Part shown: positions 1 through 12,600 of the stretch, one piece after another
How the letters are laid out: every line of letters begins with the position of its first letter
How positions within the stretch are numbered: position 1 is the first letter of the stretch
NCBI GenBank assembly: GCA_028753945.1
Contig: JAPNXP010000001.1
Location: 310,001-374,000, forward strand
Source of the DNA: Hexactinellida sp. DTS-2022
Lineage: Eukaryota; Porifera; Hexactinellida
Length of the DNA stretch: 64,000 bases
Reading direction: 5' to 3'
The notes under the pieces: model-generated
Database searches by the model: none
What the model was told of the DNA's origin: nothing
The model's input: the letters and a program-made list of their open reading frames with translations, nothing else
Translations under genes and position numbers: made by a program

Positions 1-338
1 GCTCCGTTTATTTCGTCATAAATAACATAACAATTCCTACAGCATACTAAGGATATAAACCAATAGAGTTGGACATAATTGATAATTTCCATTCAATGCG
101 CCTAAAAATGAATCGTGCTAAATTCCCCCTAGCTATCCCTGGTTATACAAGTAATTATTTATTTCTAGTACGTTACTGGAACAAATTTAATCACAAGTTT
201 TCGACACAATCCCTTTTTAATTTGAAATTAATAGAAAAAGCTCAAAAACTAAAAATATTTACCAAAGTATATACAAATATCCAACTACCTACATGCAGAT
301 ATAAAATGAATTAAAAGATTGAGCAGTGATGAGTGATA
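1..338. other. 3' flank of the SLC15-like gene
   Basis: I see no gene here; the short open frame at 69-314 has no recognisable composition and is probably chance. On the minus strand there is an AATAAA polyadenylation hexamer at 158-163 (plus-strand TTTATT), about 175 nt past the stop of the SLC15-like gene, and another at 7-12. The first is a reasonable 3' end for that gene. Confidence 0.5.
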
Positions 339-2389
339 TTATTTGCAGTACCACTTTTCAATCTCCTGTCTCTCTCTCCTCTTATACTTAACAGACACAC
401 AAAGGAAGTACAGTGAATAGACCAGTGCGAAGATTGAGAATACCAGAAAGAAAACAAACCCAATATTTCTGTAGTAGATGCATGGCTCATGAGGAACAGC
501 ACAGGAATAGCATTGCTGTCTAAGCAGAGTTGAGTTCGCAACAAATCTAGCTGGACAGCCGCTAGCAGCTTTCATAACGGCGGACAGTATGGTCGAGAGG
601 TAAGACCCCAATCCAATCATAGTGTTCAGAATACCATACGTGAACCCTTTCATGTCTGCGGGAGACTGTGCGTATACGAACTCAAATGCGCCAACAGTCG
701 CGAATATTTCCGACAGACCCATGAGCACTGTTTGTGGGAGCGTAAGAAGGAACAGAGAGAAGTGAGCTGTCGTGTCCACAAAGAGGTTATCGTCTCTTCT
801 TCTAATGGGCAGCATTAGAGTGGAATTAGCGCCTCTGATGAATATACCAATGCTGACTAGGTTGGCACATAGCACGCTGAGCAGCGCCAAACAGATTCCC
901 ACTTCCACTCTGTAGAGCAGCTTAGCGCGGTATATCACAGGAATTCGGTTAACCAGGCGGGTAATCGGGATGCAAACGATAACAACCAAGTTGTCCGTGA
1001 GCCCGATGACGAGGTTGCTGAGGTAGGGAGAGGAGTCCAGCGCGAGCTCCTGGGCCTGCAGCGCGTAGTACCCCTGCAGGAGGTGGTAAATGGAGAAGTA
1101 TCCAACGAGACTGGCGAGCACGAATACTATGCGGTAGAACGTCTTCACGTCTTCAACAGCCTCAAACTTAACGATACCGAAGTGCTGAGCCTTGGTGTAA
1201 TCTAGAATCGGGAGATTCTCGTAGTAGCTCCGCTCTCTCCGCCGCTGGTACCAGATCTGGAGAGAGGACTTGGTGACGGTGATAATCTTCCGGAGAGGAG
1301 TGCCTATGTCAGGCCCGTTATGCAGGAGGCCGAAGGACCAGGACAGTTTGAATGTGACAACTGCTAAGAAAGCCGAGAGCGTAGCCAGATAGCTGCTGCT
1401 GAGAAGCGAGTAGGTCGAGGTTGCTATCGAGGGCGTGTACACGAGATAGCGACCGAACGTCATGAGACTACCCAGGTTAATGAACCAGTAGAACCAGTAG
1501 AAGTAAGAGCTCATTTTTATTTCCCCTGCTTCTTCCATCTGGTCGACACCGTATGGTAACAATAAGGCAGCCACCCCAGATGAACCAAGGATGAGAATTA
1601 TTATAACTGTTATATGGACGACGTAATATACTTGTGCAGAAATTACAAGACCATATATTTGTGTCTGCAGCTCAAATAGTGTGTGGAAGAGGCTCTGCGA
1701 ACAGGAACCAATGAAACAGAGTAGAAAACTGAAAGAAAGCATTCTTGGGCGTCCGAAGTATTTGTCAGCTAAGATCCCAGGCAATGGCCCTAAAAGAACA
1801 ACGAATTGTAATTACTCCATATACAGTAAAAGCCCCATTAGTCTTCTGTATAGATAGGGTTGACTGTAATATGGTGAAAACAGTTTAAATTTCGAAAGAT
1901 TTGCTTTATTGTTTAACTACTTCGATCCAGTACATGCTATAGTAAGGGGCAGTTCAAACGTTACGTAACGCATAATTATAGGAAAATTAGACACCACCTT
2001 CCTATGCCCCTTTATAGACCATCTTGTAATACAAAAAGGATGTTCTGTCACATATTTGTTACCCCGCACCCCCTTGGTAGTATTAGGTAACCGTTGAACG
2101 GCCCATTATAATGTATCGCCATACCTGACATAAACACAAATGCGAAATAAGCGTGGGCTGTCTCGGGCGAATCCTCGCTGACGTCATCAATGTCATTGTC
2201 CGAGAGTCTTGTGGCGGATAGATTGGCAATGAACGCGTAAACCGAGTAAAAGTGTATTCTGTGCAGAAACGTAATTATAAAAATGATCTTAACTCCGTTG
2301 AAACTCTTAAAAGAAGGCGGAAATGGAATTTTGTTTAGAATATAATTAACTCCGTCAGAAATAGAGAGGATTGCTTTCTTTCTGGGCAT
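339..2389 (-). CDS. SLC15/POT-family oligopeptide transporter-like protein (2 exons)
   Basis: Predicted multi-pass transporter of the proton-coupled peptide/histidine (SLC15, PTR2) family. Exon 1 is 2389-2125 and exon 2 is 1789-339. The junction (CAG|GTATGG ... ttcttttag|GG) restores the family's loop-2 motif as GPLPGILADKYFGR, and the spliced frame gives 571 residues, close to SLC15A3/A4 length. FYWFINLGSL is the PTR2 signature; about 12 hydrophobic segments and an extracellular Cys-containing loop near the C-terminus are visible. An in-frame Met at 2518 would add 43 residues; I prefer 2389 because family similarity begins just after it. Oddity: TM1 reads TFLHRIHFY where active POTs have ExxER, so the proton-coupling glutamates are missing. 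Substrate is unknown. It is transcribed divergently from the giant cadherin. Confidence 0.82.
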
Positions 2390-2518
2390 TGATTTCGCCC
2401 CCGTATAAGTCTCAGTGTTGGCAAAGTCACTCGTATGGTAGGGAGAGCCCCGCAGATAGTTCATAAAGCAGACTAATAAATATCCAATAAAATAAGAGTG
2501 GAGACGGCATTGTTTCAA

Positions 2519-3511
2519 ATGGAGTACCGGTATGTTTAGAGCTTATAATTTTACACTTGTAAGTTGTATGGCTATTTCTACTCTAAAAGTGACTTGCAAA
2601 CAGAAAAAACCGTAAGATCGAAGGAGAAGATACTACCCTAGTATATCTGCACTAAGATTACAGGATCCCATCCTCAATTTAAACAATTAATTCGAATTTT
2701 AATCCTCAATTTGAAGAATTAAGTTCGAAGTATGTAGTAAATGTAAAGTTTATGCTGAATACCAGGGAATGAAAGGTACACGAACGAACTTATTGAACTG
2801 AACGCAGATTATTAAAGGATTCACGCTGAAAGAACTGAACGAACGCCAACGGTTGCATAAATGGCAGTTGAACGAACTAATCTAAACTAACTAAATACAT
2901 ATATAAAATATAAATACATCACTACAAAAAGTAAAATATAAATAGATCACTAGATTCACTACTCATATCTGCTTGCCATACCTAATAACCATCACAACCA
3001 CCTGAACTTGAACGAACTGAACGAATTGAATTAATTGTACGAACGCTGCAATGAACGAACTGAAAGTGCGTCAATTTTAGAGGTTTATTCAGTCCGTTCG
3101 TGAAAATAATATATTTTGCGTAGTACGAACTTGGATTAATTAATTAATTAATTAATTAAATTAAAACCCAGTTAGCTTCAAAGAAATCTAAAATAATATT
3201 ATGAATTTTCTATTACATCATTACAATAGCATTCACAACAAGTAATGCTAAGTAAGTAGTTTTCATAATTCATTTTCAATGTTGTTGAAATGGAAACTGT
3301 TCAACTCATCGTTGTTTTGAAGAAACCATGAGAAACCGCATTTCCTGAATACCTTGGTTCTCAGACTCCAGAATGACAAACAAGATTGCTAGACTTGCTT
3401 TCTTATTTATACCTGCTAAACTCAGAGAATGTTGTTTTGTTTATTTCCCACATCTTTCCTCTTCCTTCCTGCTACTTTACTTGATTTTGACGGAAATACA
3501 TTGTTGGTACC
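2519..3511. other. Divergent intergenic spacer with repeat-rich sequence
   Basis: No gene is evident between the divergent SLC15-like and cadherin starts, so both promoters should lie here. Roughly 2778-3108 is dense in GAACGAACTGAACG-like words. It is bounded by CACGAACG on the left and CGTTCGTG on the right, so it may be an old inverted-repeat element. A short (ATTA)n tract lies at about 3136-3160. The open frame at 3373-3609 overlaps the cadherin start and is not supported. Confidence 0.4.
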
Positions 3512-3601
3512 ATGTCTGCTTTTGGAGGAAGAAACTCTCTCCTCCGCCTCTGTCTGAGCCTGCTTTTGATTTTACTATGCTCCTCTCTTGTCCGCTCCCA
3601 A
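3512..3601 (+). other. Signal peptide of the giant cadherin
   Basis: The first 30 residues have a short basic N-region (GGRNSLLR), a leucine-rich core (LCLSLLLILLCSSL) and a plausible cleavage region VRS|QS. The ATG at 3512 is the only Met in this frame that places this core at the N-terminus, which is why I chose it. Confidence 0.8.
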
Positions 3602-6600
3602 TCCTGTGATGACGTATCTCTCGTGTTCGATGGGATCGGCTCTGGGGGATACGCGAACAGCATAACGTTCCTAGAAGACGGAGATCCTATCAATATAGTC
3701 CCACAGAGTGTGGACTTTAATTCTATCACCAACATTCTCAGCGTACAGGTCGTACTAGGTTGGTTGCAATGGAATTGTTGTTTATTTATTTGTTTCTTTA
3801 TTATTCATTTATTTATTTATCTATTATTCATTTATTTATTTATTTATTTATTATTCATTATTTATTTAATTATTTATTTATTTATTTAGTTAGTTAGTTA
3901 CGTATTTATTTATTGGGAATCCTTATATAGAGCTGAGCTTTGTAGAGTTCAGATTTTATCCCATACTAAAAACCCAGGCTTACTTTCTAAAGGTCAATTT
4001 CGAACTCTGGAAAAAAACTGACCTTTCTCAGTGCATGAATACACATAGTGAAAAACTGAACTCTACAAAGCTCAGCTCTATATAAGTAATTTCTTATTTA
4101 TTTAGTTTAGTTAATTAGTTAGTTAGTAGTATTTATTTAATTTATTGTAATTTGTTTATTTGTTAATTTGTAATTTGTTTATTGATTGTTAGCATAGTTA
4201 GTTTGTTTGTTAGCATAGTTAGTTTGTTTGTTAGTTTGTTATTTACAATAATATATTGGTATGCTAATACTTAATTGATTGCTAACTCTTATCGTTTAGG
4301 AATATTCAATTTCGCCAGTGCTGTCCCTTCTACCGAGAACATTACTATTCCCACGAATGATAGCTTCTCGCAGTTCGACATAGCGTATGGCACGATACCC
4401 AACACCCTCGATATCAAGGCAAGCGACGCTAACGGCCTTCCCGCTGCTGACTTCATCGCCCCCTTGCAACAGATTGTATATGTGCTGCACGGCGAGCCGT
4501 TTCCGCAGGAAGACCGATTCGCGATTTTCATAGTTTTTGCAGAATCATTACTTACTCCCTGTTTTATTGAATCAAGTAAGTTTGCAAATTTATTTTCCAT
4601 TTACAAACGAGACTTTCTCTCACCGTTTTCCAAATCTAGCTTTCGCTGGCACTCTCATATACCTGAATTTCATAAACGACGTTCCGCAACTGAACGTGTT
4701 CGGGGATTTCTCTCTCACCAAAGAGTTTATATTTTCAATTGGCCTGGACTCTTCAATTCCCTTCTATGACACTCCAGTATCAATAGCTGATCCTGATTCG
4801 GAGAAATTTTGCAATATTACTGTAAGTGACAACTGGTATGCATTAGTTTGCAGCAGGGATTATCAATCTGTTCTATAGGTACTTCTGAGTGATCGCGGCA
4901 GTTCTAACGAGAGTATTGTGACATCAGACAGTCTCCTCTCCATTACCGCTACTAGCCCCACCCCCTCCTCCTACCTCCTGCTCATAGACTTCTCGCCAGG
5001 GGGCGAGTCTGTCTCTCAGCTGACCGCGGCCATAGAGACCCTCTCCTACCTGAACCCGGACCCTAGCCCTACCATAGGCCCGCGATACGCTACCATTAGA
5101 GTCTCTGATTGTGAGTTCGTATTTGCTGATAATATACTGTACTATTGTATTATTGAGTTAGTCCCTTTGCCACAGAAGAATACTGACTGTAATGTCACCT
5201 GCCTGATTGATAATTCGCCCTTTTTTGATTTCTCTCTTACACTTTTGCATTGATATATACATATGTATATCCAACCCACATCATGCACACAATTTGATAG
5301 ATTGCATTGGGAGCTGAATTTAGGAGATTATACAATTGGCACTATTCGAGTTAACGCCATATAATATAACATCCCTTGTAGGCTTGAGCTACAGCAGTGA
5401 GTACATCGCCACAGTGCTAGTTGTGTACCCGAATGATAACACGCCGGTGTTCGACTCTGCGAGCTACACATTCTCCATTCTGGAGAGCCTTCCCGCCCTG
5501 ACGGACGTGGGGACTGTCGCAGCCACAGACGCAGACGACCAGTCGACCCCTCAGGGGCAGATTCAGTACAGCCTGAGGGGATTCGAAACTCAGTTTTCTA
5601 TCGATGCAGATACAGGTGAATAGCTATGTGTATTTATCGAATTCATACAAATCAAACTCAATAAACACCCGTAATAACTAGAGAATCCTTATATAGAGCT
5701 GAGCTTTGTAGAGTTCAGATTTTTTCCCATACTAAAAGCCCAGGCTTACTTTCTAAAGGTCAATTTCAAAGCTGGGGGAAACTGACCTTTCTCAGTGCCT
5801 GAATACACATACTGAAAAACTGAGCTCTATAGAAGTTATTTTTAATAACTAAGTCAGAAAAACGAAGTTAAATATTATATTCTTAAAACTGTTAAATATT
5901 ATATTCTTCAAACTGTCGTTACACCTCGAGTTCGCAGTAATAATTATTGTTGTTTGTTTGTTTCAGGGTTGATTAGAAGTACCCAGGTCTTGGACCGAGA
6001 GGCGAAACCTGACTATTTATTAGTCGCAGTTGCAACCGACAAAGCAGCTTTTCTTCCCAAATCCTCGACTGTAAGTCTATTGTATATCATGCGTATGCTA
6101 TAGCCGCATTGACTTATATCTGTGTGTAGGTTAGCGTGACGGTGCTGGTTGTCGACATTAACGACAACACCCCCCAGTTGGTCGCCTCCTCCCTCGCTAT
6201 TCAGGTCCCGGAGGACACAGCTGTGCCCAGCGCGGGCGCGGTGGTGGGCACCATACAGGCCACAGACAATGACGACGCGAACACAGTTAATGCAGAAATC
6301 GAGTTCAGCTCGCCCGACAATACACAACCCTTTGTTGTTAATTTAGACGGCTCCCTCACTCTCACTTCCTCCTTGGACTTTGAGACTCAAACTCAGTACA
6401 CGTTTACTATTGTTGTTACAGATAAAGGTTAGTATTACTTCCACAGTTAAATTAATTACAACCTATAATCGCTCCTTTAATGACATGGGGGTTAATTAAT
6501 AGTCTACTATTGAAATTCGTGTTCTACGTTCTATACTACAGTGAACTCCCGTTATAACGAAATAACTGCTTGTAACGAAATGGAGATTTTTCCCCAAAGC

Positions 6601-9600
6601 ACTAAATGCATTAATTATTATCCGCTTATAACGAAGGAATTTACAGGTCCCAAGCACTTCGTTATAACGAGAGTCACTGTATTATATATTAACTTAGGTG
6701 TTAGTCCACGGTCTGACAGCGATACAGTGGTTATTGACGTCACGAACGTGAACGACGAGTGTCCAGTGTTCACGCACTCTGACGGGCCCGGGGGTAACAT
6801 CAGGTACACACAAGAGGGGTCAATAATCGTAGCAGGCCAAGACATAACTCTCAGCGACCCTGATGCTGACGTCATCACCAGTGCCACCATTCAACTGCTA
6901 TCTGACGATAATCCGGTATGTATTGATTGTATATTTACTGTAGACTGTGTGGTTATTACAGTCAGGTTCTATTATTACCAAAACTTGTGTCAATACTAGA
7001 GACTTTATAATAAGCGAACTCAACTTAACACAAACCCTATGTAAGTTATTAAATTGGGACCATAGGGCTTGTTCATAATACAATATGTTTATATTAAGCG
7101 GACGAAAAACTGTTCACAATAAGCAGACCTACAGTAGTTTGACATTTGAATGCTCTCCCTTAGCCGAGGAGCTATCCCCAGACAGACGCATACTGCCGCT
7201 ACGCAGGAACCACAGATCCTAATTTCTGCGTCCCTGGTGTCAGCTCTGTGGAACTGCTTACACTCGATAATGAGCTCAGGATCTACACCAGCGGTGGTAC
7301 TCCTGGATTGCAATCTACTGTGAATGTTAGGTTCGTGTTGGTAGTTATCAATTCTGTAATAAGCTAATAACCATGGATATTATAATAACTTAATAACAAT
7401 GGATATTTATAACAACTTAATAACAATGGATATTATAACAACTTAATAACCATGGATATTATATAACAACTTAATAACCATGGATATTGTATAACTACTT
7501 AATTACCATGGATATTATATAACTACTAACTTAATAGCCATGGATCATATTTAGGGAGTACCAGACACTATCCCCCGACCACTTCCTTGAATTTACAAAT
7601 ATCTCGGCTCTCTCCCCACCTGCTAATCCGCTCACAAACAACTTCACATTCACCACTTGGATCTACATAAAGGACTCCAATATAAACTACGAGTATATCT
7701 TCAGTATCAACAGCGGTCTGAATCGGTACCTCGCTTTCACTATCGCAAAGCCGCACCGATTCGAGGTCTACTACCGAGGAACTAACTCACTGGTACCCTC
7801 GGGTAGACAGATCATAAGATTCAACTTTGACATCGATGTATTTGTACTGATAGAGACATGGTACTTCGTATCTGTTACCGTATCCTATCCCAATATATAC
7901 GTCACTATAAACTCCAGACAACTAATTCTACGCCGAGTTGTCTACTACGATGTTAACAACGACAAGATTAAAGATGACGTCAACCTAATAATGCCATTTG
8001 CCTTCGCAGGATTCACTCCTTCGCTTGTTGTAAGTTTTGTTATGACTAAGTTAGCTAATTAGCCCTAATTCGCCTGGCAACAAGTCCGTTTATTTGCTTT
8101 CTTAGACTACGTATTTGTTCACGAGAGAGGGCAAATCCTCTTACACGACAGTTGGCAGAGAGGTTCTCCCCACATTCCATCGGCCCCTTCTCAGCCCCCA
8201 GCAGATCAGCTGTCTCTCCTCCTGCGGCCACCTGTTTGACGCAGCTGTCTCGGGAGGTGTCGAGAAGCGCTTCGACGGAGCCACCCGCACCCTGGCGCTC
8301 ACGGGGGCAGCCCCGCTGTCCGTCTACCTGGGCATCGTCCGAGGGTTCACCTACCGAAACCTGGACACCGATCTGAGCGCCAGTTCCCAGGAGACCGTTC
8401 GCTTCCAGGTTGGAATACTGGCTTGCTAGCTATTATATAATACACGGTATATATATAATGACTCCCTTAGGCGTTCGACTCCGTATGTCTTGGCCCCGTT
8501 CTGGACGTTCCCCTGGTGATCGACGTGTCCAACTTCAACCCTCCTATCCTCTTCCTTAACGGCTCCGCTCAGCAGAACATCTCAATCGACTTCTTCGAGA
8601 CGCCCTTTGTCCCGCGGGACTCCATTCCCGTCCTCACCGCGGCCAGCATCATCACGGACGCCGACACGACTGCGCCGCGTCTCTCCAACGTAACCGTGTC
8701 TCTCTTCGGGGGCCTGGACCCCACAGAGGAGATCACCTTCTCGGACGTGGCCTCCCATCCCAACACGATAAGCACCAACCGCGAGAGCCTCGCCTACATA
8801 ACCCTCGTCGCTCTCGCCTCCCCGACCGTACAGGACTACCTGGCTATTCTTACCGACATTCGCTACTCCAACAACCAGGAAGAACCCACGCCCGGAGTGC
8901 GACTCGTCGAGTTCCGCCCATCGGACGAGCGCTTCACCAGTCTCTCCATTACGGCCATCACCGTCATAGAGGTTAACGACATTCCGCTTCTCTTCCTGAG
9001 CTCCGCGCAGCTGCCAGACCCCATCAACGCCAGCTACACGCAGGGCGCCCTGCCCGTCCTGTTCATATTCGGAGCCAACATAGTGGACGTGGACAGCAAC
9101 ATCGTGCGGGCGACCGTCAGGATTCAGATATTCGACTCCGGAGAGGAGATCATCTCCGTCAGCCAGAGGGAGGCGGAGACCAACAATATCAACGTCACCA
9201 TCTCCACAAACACAGAGGCCACAGGTATGTTCGTGCAGGGTTTTATCCAGGAGCGCGCCAACGCCTAGAGGCGTATAAATTGGGATATGTTTTTCATTTA
9301 GGAACGCGAAAATTGTCGAAAGTATCCATAGATTAATACAAAACTAACCTTTTAGGCGAACATAATTCCTACTCTAGTGACCTTAGGCGTGTTCAGTTAT
9401 ATTCCCGTATAATACCCTGGTATTATGGTACTTACACATACGCACATGCATTAACACTGATATGTAGGTATATTCAGCGAGCTGATCCTGGAGGGGAACA
9501 CTACCCCTGAGAACTTCGCTTCCGTGTTGCAGACGGTCTCGTATATCCACACGGGGCGTGGCACTGGGTCCTCAACAGACCCCAGGGAGGTCACCATATC

Positions 9601-12600
9601 CGTGACGGACGCAAGAGGGGGCGTGAGCGAGGAGAGGATCGCATCCATAACCATCTTCGTCAAAACTCTCATTAGCTACTTCCTGAACTTCCCAAACGAT
9701 ACGAATCTGTTTAACACTACGTTCTGCGAGGACGGCCCCGCGGTGCCTATCGTGGGTAACGTTATATTCTCCGTCTCCGATTCGGTTCCGACCAATATCA
9801 TTGAGCTGAATGTCGGAATAAATGACCCCATCGCGGATGATGACGACCTCTTGATCGACAGCTCTCAGGCCGACGATATTCTCGTCAGCAGCGGGCTCTC
9901 TCTGGAGTTCAACACGGCTCGCAAGTTTATTATCGTGTCTGGCCAAGCCACGCAGTTCTCGTACCAGAATCTATCAAGTAAGCTACAAACATATGCATTC
10001 CTATCTACCGGTATGGTTACCCGTGTGTGTAGAGCTGATGTCTTACCAGAACCCGGAGACCCCCGCAGAGGAGCCGGTGCTGCTGGAGCGACTCATCGAG
10101 TGGTCCGTCCAGGACACAGATCCGGACACCATCTTCTTCGGAATAACTCGAGTCTCCATTCTCCTCAAGAACGACAACACGCCCACCATAACCAACCTGC
10201 CAACCAGCATTCCTGTCTCGGAGAACATAACAACGTCCTCCTGGGTCTACACATTCCTGGGACGGGACCTGGACTCGGGTGTGGACGGAGAGTTCTACTT
10301 CCAGCTGGAGGAGACGGACTCAACAGCTGTGTTCTCTCTCGACAGCGCCACCGGCAGGCTGTACGTGGTGCAGAGTCTCGACTACGAGACGCAGACCAAC
10401 TACAGTCTCAGAGTCACAATCAGAGACAACGGTAATACTATCCAGTCTAGTTCTCTTGATTAGCGTTTGACTGCTGTGTGTCTAGGAACCGCGCTTTGTA
10501 ACGGGCCGGGGCCGCTGGAGACCGTGTACGACGTTACTATCTCCGTTCAGGACATCAACGACAACGCGCCCCTATTCAACCTCCCCTTCAGCGCCGCCTT
10601 CGCGGAGGGACAGACAGGATTCGTAGTCTCCCCTGACGTCACGGACGCGGACTCGGGCACAAACGCTGATTTCACTCTCAGCATCTTGTCCGGCAACGCC
10701 GTCATATTCTCTATCGTGGGACTGAGCATTCACGCGCAGATAGAACTCGACTACGAGACCCAGAGGTCCTACGTGCTGCTGCTGGAGGCTGTGGACCAGG
10801 GACACCCGGCGCTCTCTTCCCGCGTTAACTTCACCATCGAGGTTATCAACGTTAACGACGTGGAGCCTGTGTTCATAGTGCCGGCGCCCGGTACAATTGA
10901 GTTGGCACAAATATCTGAGAACGGACCCGTGGGGGAGCAGTTCCCCTTCTCGCTGAGAGCCTCGGACGGGGACGATCCCCCTTTTGACGAAGTCAGGTTC
11001 TACTTTGCTCCGGACGCGTCTCTCTCTGCTCAGGTGCACTTCTCCATCGACGCTGATTCGGGAAATATAAGCGTTGTGGTCCCGTTGGACCGAGAGGACA
11101 TTTCGCAGTTTCAGTTCGATGTGCACGCGTTTGACGGGACGTTCAATACGACCGGCAGCGTCGAGGTTCTGGTGCTAGACACAAATGACAACTTCCCGGT
11201 CTTCCAGTCTCCCTTCCAGTTCTCCGTTCTAGAGAACGCGACTAATAACACCTTCGTAGGCACCCTCAGCATAACGGACGCAGACATTCCGCCAAATGAC
11301 GACGCCAACTTTTTTCTGGATGACTCTGCTCTCCCTTTTAAGTTGCAGAAGATAGATGAGCAGTCAGCTGAGCTCCTAGTGGCCACTGCACTCGACTTTG
11401 AGAGCAAACAGAACTACTCCGTTGTTGTTATTGCTTTTGACGACGATGGCAAGATGTGAGTTATGTAGTACCGCTATGACTCTTCCTATTTATTCTGTGC
11501 TGTAGGGTTAATCAGACGTACTCCGTTCTCGTTATTAACGTGGACGACAGCGCGCCCAGCATAAGACTGGCCTTCAGCACTCGCACGATCGTGGAGAGCT
11601 CGCTGCTGCCTCTCACTTCCGATCTGTTCACCGGAGCCACTGTGTTCGACCCGGACCTGCTCCCGGTCCAGTTCTTGGTTGTGGGCGTGGCAGACGGGAA
11701 CGGGGAGCTCTTCTCCGCCCCCCGCTGCTCCCCCTCGGGCATAGCGGCCTCCTGCGGGGACTCTGCTGCCAACCCTTTCTCCGAGGAGTGCGTGGCCAAC
11801 TGCGGATTCTATTTGAACTTCGACGCTTCGGCCTTTCCGCAGTTTCAAGTCGATCTGGATGCTCCATTGGGCTTATTGCAGATCAGCTCTGCTTTAGGTA
11901 CTATCCTAATGTGTACACGTGTATTTATATACAGTAGAACCTGCGTAATCCGACCCTATATAATCCGACATTTTTTCCCCAGAATCCCAACGGTTTCGGA
12001 TTATGCCGGTTCTACTGTGCACTGTTTACTGATGAGACTCGTTAATACCGCTAAGTATGACTTTATCTAACTGCCTATTCCATAGGCAATGTGTCTGTGG
12101 AGGAGATGGCTGCCGCGCTGGCGGCGGTGGAGTACTACGACTTGCGGGACGAGCCCGGACAGCTGTACATCTCTATACTAGCGCGAGTGGGGGATGCATA
12201 CCGGTTCGGCCCTGAGTCTCTGTTCGAGCTGACTATCCTCCCGATTAACGACCAGGTCCCGCTCCTGGACCTGAGTGCTGGCGAGAACACAACAGCTGAT
12301 CGGATAGGAACTGTGTACTACTACGAGGGGTCAGGGGCTCAGACCTTCTCCACCGACCCGTCCATATTCGATGCGGACCTAAACACGCCATTTGAAGTGA
12401 GTAGTAACTGCATTCCTATTGCTATATCTGTTGTTATGCGTTTGTAGATCGTGTCTATAACGGGTTACCTTTCGGGAGATAACGTCCTCGCTCCCTCAAT
12501 CGGCTACAACGTGTCATTCGACCTAAACCAGACGCTGGACTTCCTGCGAGAATACCCGTTTGAAGATCCCAGAGACGAGCCTGGACTCTGCGCCGCGGCT

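Noticed and set aside
69-314. 81-codon plus-strand open frame at the left edge
   Set aside because: AT-rich, no recognisable protein features, lies in the 3' flank of the SLC15-like gene; likely chance.
7365-7550. Possible CRISPR-like or satellite array
   Set aside because: Units are directly abutting and of variable length without unique spacers, in a eukaryotic intron; a plain minisatellite.
9572-9946. Long antisense frames across cadherin exons (also near 10572-11126, 38819-39541, 37413-37790)
   Set aside because: They mirror GC-rich coding exons of the cadherin, show no splice logic and no family resemblance; shadows.
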